Below, in pieces: positions 43,326 through 51,425 of a stretch of DNA of 64,000 nucleotides. The notes below the pieces were generated by a model. That model was not told the DNA's origin and made no database searches. It was given only the letters and a program-made list of their open reading frames with translations. The DNA is taken from positions 186,001 to 250,000 of the forward strand of contig JAFUNJ010000012.1 of NCBI GenBank assembly GCA_017482355.1, written 5' to 3'. The DNA is from Clostridia bacterium (GTDB taxonomy: Bacteria > Bacillota > Clostridia > Oscillospirales > CAG-272). The position numbers and the translations under genes were made by a program. Numbering within the stretch: position 1 is the first letter of the stretch; each line of letters starts with the position of its first letter.

Positions 43326-44375
43326 ATGATAAAGAATGAGCTATCCCCTACCAACCTCAAAAAGAGTGATTTTTTCTACGATCTTCCGACCGAGCTTATC
43401 GCTCAAACGCCTGCCGAGCCGCGCGATTCGTCGCGTCTGCTCGTTCTTCACAAGGAAAGCGGAGAGCGTGAGCACAAGGTCTTTTCCGATATAATCGACT
43501 ATCTGAGCGATGGCGACGTTCTCGTCATTAACGACAGCAAGGTCATTCCCGCGCGTCTTTACGGAATCAAGGAAGACAGCGGAATTGAGATCGAGGTCGT
43601 TCTTCTCCGTTCGCGCGGTCTTGATACCTGGGAAACGCTCGTGCGTCCCGGAAGAAGATGTAAGCCGGGTACTAAAATTATATTCGGCGGCGGCATTCTT
43701 CGTGCCGAGGTGCTTGAGACTGTTGAGGGCGGAAACCGACTTATAAAATTCGAATATGAGGGTGACAATATCTTCTCGGTTCTCGATAAGGTCGGCAATA
43801 TGCCCCTTCCGCCGTACATAACCGAAAAGCTGAAGGACAAGAGCCGTTATCAGACGGTCTACGCAAAGGACGAGGGCTCTGCAGCCGCTCCCACCGCAGG
43901 GCTTCACTTCACCTCCGAGCTTCTTGAAAGGATCAAGGCGAAGGGGGTTCAGATCGCGCCCGTTATGCTTCACGTCGGTCTCGGCACATTCCGTCCCGTA
44001 AAAGAAGACAAGATCACAGATCACGAAATGCACGCGGAGTTCATTTCTGTCTCAAAAGAATCGGCTGACATTATAAACAACCGTCGCGGACGACTTTTTG
44101 CGGTAGGTACGACCTCCTGCCGAGTTCTCGAAAGTGCGTCGGACGATAACGGTATCGTCCATCCGATAACCGACGATACGGGCATATTTATTTATCCCGG
44201 CTACCGCTTCAAGGTAACTGATGCACTTATCACCAATTTCCACCTTCCCGAAAGCACGCTTCTTATGCTTGTCTCGGCACTCACCTCGCGCGAACTGATG
44301 CTTGAGACGTATAATGAAGCTATTGAAAAGAATTATCGCTTCTTCTCCTTTGGCGACGCGATGCTGATAATATAA
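43326..44375 (+). CDS. queA: S-adenosylmethionine:tRNA ribosyltransferase-isomerase
   Basis: A 349-residue enzyme that adds the epoxy-cyclopentane ring of queuosine precursor to tRNA. Family marks: [76 protein letters not shown] and a C-terminal [18 protein letters not shown]. The start is ATG 43326; a TTG at 43320 is possible. The RBS is weak (gaaag). No other queuosine genes are nearby. Confidence 0.95.
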   Translation: MIKNELSPTNLKKSDFFYDLPTELIAQTPAEPRDSSRLLVLHKESGEREHKVFSDIIDYLSDGDVLVINDSKVIPARLYGIKEDSGIEIEVVLLRSRGLDTWETLVRPGRRCKPGTKIIFGGGILRAEVLETVEGGNRLIKFEYEGDNIFSVLDKVGNMPLPPYITEKLKDKSRYQTVYAKDEGSAAAPTAGLHFTSELLERIKAKGVQIAPVMLHVGLGTFRPVKEDKITDHEMHAEFISVSKESADIINNRRGRLFAVGTTSCRVLESASDDNGIVHPITDDTGIFIYPGYRFKVTDALITNFHLPESTLLMLVSALTSRELMLETYNEAIEKNYRFFSFGDAMLII

Positions 44376-44380
44376 AAGCA

Positions 44381-44490
44381 AATGAAGAATGAAAAATGAA
44401 ATCGCTTCGCTGATGAATAATGAAAAATTAATGAAGATTTTCGCCGCAGCGAAAATCAACCGAAATTATTCATTATTCATTATTCATTTC
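44381..44490. repeat. Dispersed ATTCATTATTC-type repeat, copy B
   Basis: It has AATGAAAAATG-type units on the left, the segment tcgcttcgctgatgaataat shared with copy A at 11770-11893, an internal hairpin gattttcgccgcagcgaaaatc, and ATTATTCATTATTCATT units on the right that can pair with the left units. It is non-coding and lies after queA. Confidence 0.75.
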
Positions 44491-44533
44491 TCGCATCTCA
44501 TTATGATGATCGAATAATAGGAACACATCTCTT

Positions 44534-45310
44534 ATGAAAAAAACGTTAATTACGCCCGATTTGAGCAATTTCCCCTCGGAATTTCATTCACTTTTCACGG
44601 GGAAGATTTTTGACAGCAGCTGCTCTCCCGAGGCACGTGTCTACTATATAGCGGACAAGCATCTGTTCCTTAAAAAATCCCATCTTGGAACGCTTAAGAC
44701 CGAGGCGGTCTTGACCGATTATTTCGGCTCGATTGGGCTTGGTGCAGAGGTTCTCTCCTATATCTCAGATGAACACGACTGGCTTTTGACGAGCGAGGTC
44801 GATGGCGAGGATCTTACGCATGAAAGCTACCTGTCGCGCCCCGAGCTTCTTGCAGAAAAGCTTGGCGTAACACTCAAAATGCTTCATTCTCTGCCGACAG
44901 ACGGCTGTCCCGTAAACAGAACCGAAAGCTATCTTAAAAGTGCTGAATACTGCTACAAAAACAAGCGGTATGACGAAACGCTTTTCCCCGATAACTGGGG
45001 CTATTCCTCGCCCGAAAATGCGTGGAGCGTTATTGAAAAAAGGAGCTGTGAGCTTGAGTGCAACACCCTTCTTCACGGAGACTACTGTCTGCCTAACATA
45101 ATGTTTGACGGCGACCGATTTTCCGGCTTTATCGACGTTGGAAACGGCGGAATAGGCGACCGTCACATTGACCTTTTCTGGGGTGCATGGACGCTTCAAT
45201 TCAACCTTAAAACAGACAGGTACAAGGATATATTTTTTGACGCTTACGGAAGAAGCGATATTGATTTCGACCGTTTTTCACTGATCGCCGCCTGCGAGGT
45301 ATTCGGATAG
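44534..45310 (+). CDS. Aminoglycoside-phosphotransferase-like kinase (APH(3')-like)
   Basis: A protein of 258 residues of the APH/choline-kinase fold, about family length. Visible motifs are LFLKKS (ATP-binding Lys), LLTSEVDGEDL, LHSLPTDGCPV, the catalytic loop LLHGDYCLPNIMF (near 178) and GFIDVGNGGIGDRHIDLFW (metal-binding Asp). The pattern HGDYCLPN with GNGGIGDRHID is close to APH(3')-type enzymes, but a chromosomal place without mobile elements makes a metabolic or unknown substrate as likely as an antibiotic. It is 13 bp ahead of the glycosyltransferase gene. Confidence 0.75.
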   Translation: MKKTLITPDLSNFPSEFHSLFTGKIFDSSCSPEARVYYIADKHLFLKKSHLGTLKTEAVLTDYFGSIGLGAEVLSYISDEHDWLLTSEVDGEDLTHESYLSRPELLAEKLGVTLKMLHSLPTDGCPVNRTESYLKSAEYCYKNKRYDETLFPDNWGYSSPENAWSVIEKRSCELECNTLLHGDYCLPNIMFDGDRFSGFIDVGNGGIGDRHIDLFWGAWTLQFNLKTDRYKDIFFDAYGRSDIDFDRFSLIAACEVFG

Positions 45311-45323
45311 AAAGGATTACGAT

Positions 45324-46349
45324 ATGGAAGAGATAAAGGTACAGCTATACTGCCATATTCCGCACGTAAGCCAGATTCTTTGCGGCTTTAAAGAGCTTGA
45401 CAAAAGCGGTGAATATAACGTAACTTTCGAGGACTGTTCCGAGGAAGCGCAGCGCACCTATACCGACATGTCGATCCTCCGCGTTTTATATAAAGGCAAG
45501 ATCATAATTTACGATCTTATGGACGGATATATCGGTCCATACATGATAAAGAATCTGCTTGAAAACTGCGATTTCTACTTTAAGCGCAGCTTTTCCGAAA
45601 CCCAAAACGAGCAGTTTGGCGATTTAAAAGACAAGATGTTCCCTCTCGGCTTCAACTACCATCTGACCTACCGCGGAAACCCGCTGAACGACGGATTTAT
45701 CAAGAGGTTTATCAAGCTGTTTTTAAAGCGTGAGAGCTTTGATCCATTTACTCAAAAAAGGTTTGAATGCAAGCCGAAATACAAGGACAAGGATATTAAA
45801 ATTCTCTTTTTGACGCGGCTTTGGGATCCGAAGGAGTGCGTTCACGAAAACTATATTGAAGAGAGAAAAAAGATAAACGAGGAGCGCATTGCGCTTATCC
45901 GCGCTTTACGCGAAAAGCACGGAAATAATATCGTCGCGGGACTTAACGATTCTCCGCTTTCGCGCGAGCTTGCGCCCGATCTGATTGTGAGTGACAAATA
46001 TACTAAGCGCAAAAATTATCTTAAGCTTATGAAGGCAAGCGATATTTGTATTGCGTCAACGGGGCTTCACGGAAGCATCGGCTGGAAGACTGCAGAATAC
46101 GTTGCGGCAGGTAAGGCGATAGTCAGCGAGCCGTTTAACTACAAGGTAACGGGCGACTTTGTTCCGGGCGAAAATTATCTTGAATTTTCGAAAATTAAAG
46201 AGTGTCTTGCTGCTCTTGATGCTCTTTCCTCATCCCCCAAAAAGCTTTACGAAATGAAGCTTAAAAACTACGAATATTATAAGCGTTATCTTGCCCCGCG
46301 TGAGCTTGTAAAAAGGTCGCTTGAAACGGTCGATTCGCTTGTAAAGTAA
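45324..46349 (+). CDS. Putative glycosyltransferase (GT-B type)
   Basis: A protein of 341 residues. The C-terminal half fits a GT-B nucleotide-sugar binding domain: ILFLTRLWDP, KLMKASDICIASTGLHGSIGWKTAEYVAAGKAIVSEPFN and NYLEFSKIKECLAAL. The N-terminal half (FYFKRSFSETQNEQF) is less typical. It has no signal or membrane segment and could act at the inner membrane face. It lies 9 bp before miaA with shared strand, but no polysaccharide cluster surrounds it. Confidence 0.65.
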   Translation: MEEIKVQLYCHIPHVSQILCGFKELDKSGEYNVTFEDCSEEAQRTYTDMSILRVLYKGKIIIYDLMDGYIGPYMIKNLLENCDFYFKRSFSETQNEQFGDLKDKMFPLGFNYHLTYRGNPLNDGFIKRFIKLFLKRESFDPFTQKRFECKPKYKDKDIKILFLTRLWDPKECVHENYIEERKKINEERIALIRALREKHGNNIVAGLNDSPLSRELAPDLIVSDKYTKRKNYLKLMKASDICIASTGLHGSIGWKTAEYVAAGKAIVSEPFNYKVTGDFVPGENYLEFSKIKECLAALDALSSSPKKLYEMKLKNYEYYKRYLAPRELVKRSLETVDSLVK

Positions 46350-46358
46350 GGAAATATT

Positions 46359-47279
46359 TTGGACAGCAAAATTAAAATTTTAGCCGTCGTCGGTCCTACC
46401 GCCTCGGGAAAGACAGACCTTTCCCTACGTCTTGCGAAGCACCTTGACGGCGAGATAATATCCTGCGATTCAATGCAGATATACCGTGAAATGAATATCG
46501 GTACAGCAAAGCCGTCGATGAGCGAAAGACGAGGTATTCCGCATCACCTTTTTGACGTTTGCGGCCCTGAAAATGAGTTTTCCTGCGCCAACTATAAGGC
46601 GTACGCCGAGGCGGCGATAATGGATATTTCGGGTAGAGGCAAAACACCGATTTTTTGCGGCGGAACGGGGCTTTATCTTTCTTCGGTTCTGCGCGGAGGT
46701 AATCTTTCGCCGACCGTTCCTGATGGAATAAGAGAATCCCTCGAAAAGCGTTCGCCCGACGAAAACTGGGACGAGCTTTTATCAGTCGATCCCGAGGCGG
46801 CTGCATCGACTCACAAAAACAACGTCAAACGCGTTATCAGAGCCCTTGAGATTTATCACGGAACGGGCAAGACAAAAACCGAATGGGACAAGCTTTCCCT
46901 CGAAGCTGAATCGCCCTACGACGCACTTATCTTCGGGCTTGATTACAAAAGCCGAGACACGCTTTACGGAAGAATAAACCGACGCGTTGACATTATGATG
47001 GAAGAGGGTCTTGAAGCCGAGGTCAGAGCCGTTGCTTCCCGACTTGGTAAGACCGCATCGCAGGCAATCGGCTACAAGGAGCTTCTTTGCTATATAAACG
47101 GCGATCTTTCTTATGATGAGGCAGTCGAGGTCCTCAAAAAGAACACACGAAACTATGCAAAGCGTCAGCTTACATGGTTCAGACGCGACCCGAACGTGAT
47201 CTGGTCATATCCCGATTCGGAAAGTCACGACGCCATTTTTGAAAATATTGTAAATATTGCAAAAAAGCACTTAAACTGA
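46359..47279 (+). CDS. miaA: tRNA dimethylallyltransferase
   Basis: A 306-residue enzyme that puts an isopentenyl group on A37 of tRNAs reading UNN codons. P-loop GPTASGKTD (12-20), ISCDSMQIYREMNIGTAKPS, PHHLFDV, FCGGTGLYLSS and the C-terminal QAIGYKEL and RRDPNVIWSY are all there. The start is TTG 46359, set by aagga 6 bp upstream and by the conserved start of the protein. Confidence 0.95.
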   Translation: MDSKIKILAVVGPTASGKTDLSLRLAKHLDGEIISCDSMQIYREMNIGTAKPSMSERRGIPHHLFDVCGPENEFSCANYKAYAEAAIMDISGRGKTPIFCGGTGLYLSSVLRGGNLSPTVPDGIRESLEKRSPDENWDELLSVDPEAAASTHKNNVKRVIRALEIYHGTGKTKTEWDKLSLEAESPYDALIFGLDYKSRDTLYGRINRRVDIMMEEGLEAEVRAVASRLGKTASQAIGYKELLCYINGDLSYDEAVEVLKKNTRNYAKRQLTWFRRDPNVIWSYPDSESHDAIFENIVNIAKKHLN

Positions 47280-47290
47280 AAACGAAAATA

Positions 47291-47299
47291 TGCTATACT
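47291..47299 (+). promoter_or_regulatory. Extended -10 promoter candidate before the HlyD-like gene
   Basis: TGcTATACT lies 40 bp before the GTG start. No convincing -35 box is seen. Confidence 0.45.
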
Positions 47300-47338
47300 G
47301 ATCAAGTTACAGCTCAAGCTATCGAAAGGAGAAACGCC

Positions 47339-48589
47339 GTGGATACAAAATACCTAAAAAACGTGGTTAAATATATGCTCTCGGCAGTTCTCTGCCTTAT
47401 ATTGATCGCATACATAATCTATCATCTTACCGGCGGATTCAAGGAAGAGATCGGCACTACTCCGGCTTCTCTTGTCACGGTTGAATCGACATATACGACC
47501 GGCGTTACGCTATTGCGAAAGGAAAAGGTGCTTTATTCACCCGTAAACGGCGATGTCAGTTACCTTTTTGCTGACGGTGAAAAGGTCGCTATAAAGTCGG
47601 CGGTCGCCGAGGTATATCCGCAAAGCGGCTCATCAGAAACACGTCAGAGGATAATGGAGATCGACCTCGCGATCCGTCTTCTCGAGCAGAGCAACATGTC
47701 CAGCGCAGAGAAGCGAACAGATACCGCAAGCACCGACGCTATCATCAGGAAGAACATTTACAAGCTCCTCGATTCTGTCGACAGAGGCAATATTTCAAGC
47801 GCTCACACCCTCTCGGACGACCTTCTGATTCAGCTCAACAGACGAAGAATAATTACGAAGAGCGTCGTTAATTACAACAAGCAGATTGAGGAATTAAAGG
47901 CGGAAAAGAAGCTTCTTTCCGCTTCTATGCCTCAGAGCGAGAGCACTGTCAAGGCGTCAAACGGCGGATATTTTTATTCTACTCTCGACGGATATGAAAA
48001 CGTGCTTTCCTCCGAGAACATTTCCTCTATAACCTATAGAGAATACCTTGATCTTGCGTCGCGTCCCGCTGAGGATCTGAGCGTAAGCGAGAACGGTTAT
48101 CCCGTCGGTAAGATCGTCACCGACTATCTCTGGTACGTTGCGTGTGAGATCGACGTATCGGAGCTCCATAATTACGAAACAGGCAAGAATTACAGTATAA
48201 AGTTCCCTTATAACAACGATACTGCGATAACTATGAGTCTCTACCGTATTCTTTCGGAGGCGGGCTCGGATACTGCGGTTCTCGTTTTTGAAACGGGAAC
48301 GCTTCCCGCGAATTTCAACTATCTGCGTCATCAAACTGTACAAATCGTAAGAGAATACTACACCGGTTGCCGTATTCCGATATCGGCTCTCAGAGTCGTT
48401 AACGGTCAGCCGGGTGTATACGTTCTTCGCGGTTCAAAGGTCGTTTTCAAGAAGGTCGAGCCGCTTTACGAGTACGATGGTTATATAATATCTGCGGACA
48501 AGTCGGCTGATGACTCGTCTTATATTGCAAAAAACGACTTCATCGTTACGAAAGGTAAGGATCTATATGACGGAAAGATCATTGAATAA
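47339..48589 (+). CDS. HlyD/membrane-fusion-like protein of the division cluster
   Basis: A protein of 416 residues with one N-terminal membrane helix (residues 11-31), a split lipoyl-like part (VLYSPVNGDVSYLFADGEKVAIKSAVAEVYP), a helical coiled-coil region (about 100-205) and a C-terminal beta part (CRIPISALRVVNGQPGVYVLRGSKVVFKKV). This is the layout of HlyD-type adaptor proteins, but there is no outer membrane and no exporter next to it. The start is GTG behind gaaaggag. It overlaps yggS by 23 bp, and sepF follows, so a role in envelope or division is suggested by context only. Confidence 0.75.
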   Translation: MDTKYLKNVVKYMLSAVLCLILIAYIIYHLTGGFKEEIGTTPASLVTVESTYTTGVTLLRKEKVLYSPVNGDVSYLFADGEKVAIKSAVAEVYPQSGSSETRQRIMEIDLAIRLLEQSNMSSAEKRTDTASTDAIIRKNIYKLLDSVDRGNISSAHTLSDDLLIQLNRRRIITKSVVNYNKQIEELKAEKKLLSASMPQSESTVKASNGGYFYSTLDGYENVLSSENISSITYREYLDLASRPAEDLSVSENGYPVGKIVTDYLWYVACEIDVSELHNYETGKNYSIKFPYNNDTAITMSLYRILSEAGSDTAVLVFETGTLPANFNYLRHQTVQIVREYYTGCRIPISALRVVNGQPGVYVLRGSKVVFKKVEPLYEYDGYIISADKSADDSSYIAKNDFIVTKGKDLYDGKIIE

Positions 48590-49271
48590 TATACCCGATG
48601 CCGTCAAAACAAGCGTAAAGGAAAGCATTGAAAGAATACGGGCAGGCATCGGAGATACCGTCCTTATGGCGGCAACGAAAACAGTCCCCGTTGAGGTCAT
48701 AAATTACGCAATAACCGAGTGCGGTCTTACCGACATCGGCGAGAACCGCGTTCAGGAGCTTCTTTCCAAATACGACCTTCTTCAAAAGGACAAGGTAAAT
48801 CTTCATTTCATCGGAACACTTCAGCCGAATAAGGTGAAGTATATCGTCGGCAAGGTCTGCCTTATCCACTCTCTTGACAGCGTTAAGCTCGCCGAGGAGA
48901 TCTCGAAAAGATCGCTTAACATCGGAACAGTCACGGACTGCCTTTGCGAGATAAATATCGGTAGTGAGGAAGCAAAGGGCGGAATTGACGAAAGCTATGC
49001 CGAGGAGTTTATAAGAAGCGTATCGACTCTTGAAGGAATCAGAATAAGAGGAATCATGGTCATCGGTCCGCACTGCGAAAACGTCGAGGATTACATACCG
49101 TTTTTTGACAGAACCAAGGCGCTTTTCGACGATCTTTCAGGTAAGGGACTTCTCTCCGACAGTCCGATACTCAGCATGGGAATGTCCGACAATTATTCCC
49201 TTGCGGTAAAGCACGGCTCGACCCTCGTCCGTCCCGGAAGCGCGATATTCGGCGCGAGAAATTACGTTTGA
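48567..49271 (+). CDS. yggS: YggS family PLP-binding homeostasis protein
   Basis: A 234-residue alanine-racemase-like barrel binding pyridoxal phosphate: LMAATKTVPVEVI (PLP Lys), DIGENRVQELLSKYD, LHFIGTLQPNKVKYI, INIGSEEAKGG, IRIRGIMVI, SMGMSDNYSLAVKHGSTLVRPGSAIFG. It buffers PLP and affects amino-acid metabolism. It commonly precedes sepF in Gram-positives. ATG 48567 is chosen because ggtaagga precedes it; the longer frame at 48510 has no RBS. Confidence 0.94.
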   Translation: MTERSLNNIPDAVKTSVKESIERIRAGIGDTVLMAATKTVPVEVINYAITECGLTDIGENRVQELLSKYDLLQKDKVNLHFIGTLQPNKVKYIVGKVCLIHSLDSVKLAEEISKRSLNIGTVTDCLCEINIGSEEAKGGIDESYAEEFIRSVSTLEGIRIRGIMVIGPHCENVEDYIPFFDRTKALFDDLSGKGLLSDSPILSMGMSDNYSLAVKHGSTLVRPGSAIFGARNYV

Positions 49272-49346
49272 TTCGGTTTAGAACGGTTTTTGCGCCGTTT
49301 TGCACAAAAAAGACAAAAATATTCGTCAAGGTTTTTTAAAAAACGG

Positions 49347-49375
49347 TTGCTTTAGTAAAAAAAGTGTGTTATAAT
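49347..49375 (+). promoter_or_regulatory. Promoter of sepF (extended -10)
   Basis: TTGCTT (49347-49352) and TATAAT (49370-49375) are 17 bp apart with TGt before the -10 box. The leader is about 70 nt. Confidence 0.8.
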
Positions 49376-49450
49376 AATCTTATGTATGGTGAATGAGCGA
49401 TTTCACCGATAAAATCAGAAAATAACATTTCACATATTTGGAGGTACAAA

Positions 49451-49921
49451 ATGAAGCTTTTTGACAAAATAAAGGGAGCATTCGATCCTAAGGATGAATA
49501 CGCAGAGGATGAATTCGACGGCTACGGCAATGACGACGGCTTCGGCGATGACGAGTACGAGCCCGAATACACACAGAACACTAACAACGCAGCACCTGCT
49601 CCTAAGGCAAACCGCGGAATGGGTCTTAACTCCGGCGCACTCGAGATGAAGGTCGTCAAGCCCGACAAGTACGACAGTCAGACCGCACAGAAGATCGCTG
49701 ACCATCTTCTCAGTAACCGCACCGTAGTACTTAATCTCGAATCTACCAATAAGGAGTCCGCAAGACGCCTCATCGACTTCCTCTCCGGCGTTGCTTATTC
49801 CATCGGCGGCTACATCCAGAGAGTTGCAGTCAATACCTTCATCATCGTTCCCGAGAACGTAGACATCTCCGGCGAGCAGCTCCAGGAAGCTCGTAAGACC
49901 GACGATAACGACATTTATTAA
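49451..49921 (+). CDS. sepF: Cell division protein SepF
   Basis: A 156-residue protein: N-terminal amphipathic membrane-binding helix (MKLFDKIKGAF), an acidic Gly/Asp/Tyr-rich linker, and the SepF fold from about 65 (LEMKVVKPDKYD, VVLNLESTNKESARRLIDFLSGVAYSIGG, FIIVPENVDIS). SepF ties FtsZ to the membrane. A strong gga-gg RBS and its own promoter allow high expression. Confidence 0.95.
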   Translation: MKLFDKIKGAFDPKDEYAEDEFDGYGNDDGFGDDEYEPEYTQNTNNAAPAPKANRGMGLNSGALEMKVVKPDKYDSQTAQKIADHLLSNRTVVLNLESTNKESARRLIDFLSGVAYSIGGYIQRVAVNTFIIVPENVDISGEQLQEARKTDDNDIY

Positions 49922-49934
49922 TAAAACACTCAAG

Positions 49935-49977
49935 CCGGGTTGTCCTTTATGGGCAATCCGGTGTTGGTGCTTTTTTT
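49935..49977 (+). terminator. Likely terminator after sepF
   Basis: An 11-bp stem (ccgggttgtcc / gggcaatccgg, two GU pairs) is followed after 9 nt by seven T. The spacing is longer than usual, so it may be partial. The rest of the gap up to yggT shows no gene. Confidence 0.6.
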
Positions 49978-50152
49978 GCCATACTTGTTAGACGTCTTGG
50001 CAGATCATTCGGGGCTTTATTGTTGCGCGTTTTTCCGCTTCTGACCCCCGCTTTTATCAAGCTGAAACGGACTGCTCGGAGCTATCCTTGCCGTACCGTT
50101 TGTTTTGCTTTGTATAGGTGTTTTTTCAAAATCGCGAGAGGACGGTTCTACC

Positions 50153-50434
50153 TTGTCATACGTTGTTTTAATGATAGCGCATGCAGTCGATTTTTACTGC
50201 GATATACTCATAATTGCGCTTATGCTTCGGATGATTCTTTCCATGTTTGATCCGGAGGGTGAGGGGCTGATTCTCCGATTTACAGATTTCTTGACCGGAC
50301 CGATACTGATAATAAGTGACAAGCTTCTTGCTTTTTTCAAGTTCAACAACAGTGGTCCGATTGACTTTTCCCCTATTGTCGGTTACGCGCTTCTCATGAT
50401 AGTGAGAGCAATTATCTCTCCGTTTCTTTTTTAG
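50153..50434 (+). CDS. yggT: YggT family membrane protein
   Basis: About 93 residues with two membrane segments and the YggT pattern: LIIALMLRMILSMFDPEGE, LTGPILIISDKLL, DFSPIVGYALLMIVRAII. YggT proteins are linked to osmotic balance and, in Gram-positives, sit beside sepF and divIVA. The start is uncertain: TTG 50153 has gagagga 10 bp upstream; ATG 50105 and ATG 50171 lack a good RBS. Confidence 0.82.
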   Translation: MSYVVLMIAHAVDFYCDILIIALMLRMILSMFDPEGEGLILRFTDFLTGPILIISDKLLAFFKFNNSGPIDFSPIVGYALLMIVRAIISPFLF

Positions 50435-50480
50435 ATCATCTTAACGCCTTTCCGCAGGGGCTTCAGCTGCGGAAGAAAGG

Positions 50481-51398
50481 ATGCCGGATCCCGGCGCAAA
50501 TATCATGCTTGCACCACACGAACTCAAAAACACGGAATTTTCCAAGTCGCTCCGCGGCTACAGCACCGTTGAAGTCGACGAGCATATAGAATTTATTATC
50601 GAGAAATATACCGAGCTTTACCGTCTCAACGACGAGCTCGAAAAGAAGCTTCGAATCGTTGAAGCTCAGCTTGATGCGCTTAAAGCCGAGGAGGAGTCGA
50701 TCAAATCGACGCTCGTAAACGCGCAGAAGGCGAGCACGCAGATAATCAACGAAGCGAACGAGCGAGCCGACGTTATCATGCGCTCGGCAAAAAACAGCTG
50801 TGACAGAATGATAGCGGAGCTCCAGGCGAACGTTGTTAAGGAAAACGAGCGCCTACGCGATGCTCAGAGAGAGACTGCTTCCTTCAAGGCGGCGCTCTTT
50901 GAGGCATACCGTGATCACATTGCGGGAATCGAGAAGATCGTTCCCGAGATCAGAATTGAAAATAACGATGATGCGATCGCGGAGAAGCTTTCGGGAGAGG
51001 TCATGGAAAGAATACGCCGTGACCTTACGGGAAGCAGCGAGCTTCTTTCGGGTTCTGATGACCCGTTCACTCCCGTAAACGAAGAGAGCGACACGGTATC
51101 AAGCGGCTCGGGAAGCGCTGAAGCGCCTATTCCCGACGAGATTGACGACACCCTTCAGAAGCCCGATGAGGATGCATTCACCGAAGCACGCGACAGCGAG
51201 CAGGATTTCCTTTCCGAGAGAACGATAATCCTCGAAAAAGGCGAGAGTATTCTCGATTCGATTCGCAAGATCAGCAGTGAAGCGTCAGACGATGACGACG
51301 ATCTTTTCTCTATGCTTGACTCGGTTTCTAAGGAAAACGATAAAAGTAATTCGTCAAACACCGACGAGTTCGACGTAGTTTACGACGGCAAAAAATAA
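50481..51398 (+). CDS. divIVA: DivIVA-domain protein
   Basis: A protein of 305 residues. The DivIVA N-terminal domain is at about 9-45 (LAPHELKNTEFSKSLRGYSTVEVDEHIEFI), followed by coiled coil to about 150 and an acidic, Ser-rich, probably disordered tail of 140 residues, longer than in classical DivIVA. It senses curved membranes at the septum and poles. ATG 50481 follows gcggaagaaagg; ATG 50505 is a weaker alternative. Confidence 0.9.
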   Translation: MPDPGANIMLAPHELKNTEFSKSLRGYSTVEVDEHIEFIIEKYTELYRLNDELEKKLRIVEAQLDALKAEEESIKSTLVNAQKASTQIINEANERADVIMRSAKNSCDRMIAELQANVVKENERLRDAQRETASFKAALFEAYRDHIAGIEKIVPEIRIENNDDAIAEKLSGEVMERIRRDLTGSSELLSGSDDPFTPVNEESDTVSSGSGSAEAPIPDEIDDTLQKPDEDAFTEARDSEQDFLSERTIILEKGESILDSIRKISSEASDDDDDLFSMLDSVSKENDKSNSSNTDEFDVVYDGKK

Positions 51399-51425
51399 AC
51401 TGACACTAAAACAGAGGTTATAATT

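Noticed and set aside
49981..50250. 76-residue Cys-rich frame upstream of yggT
   Set aside because: It overlaps yggT in another frame, has no RBS and shows no motif.
51399..51425. T-box leader for ileS or proS
   Set aside because: The gap before ileS is 27 bp and the proS leader about 50 nt; neither has room for a T-box nor the TGGNACCGCG motif.
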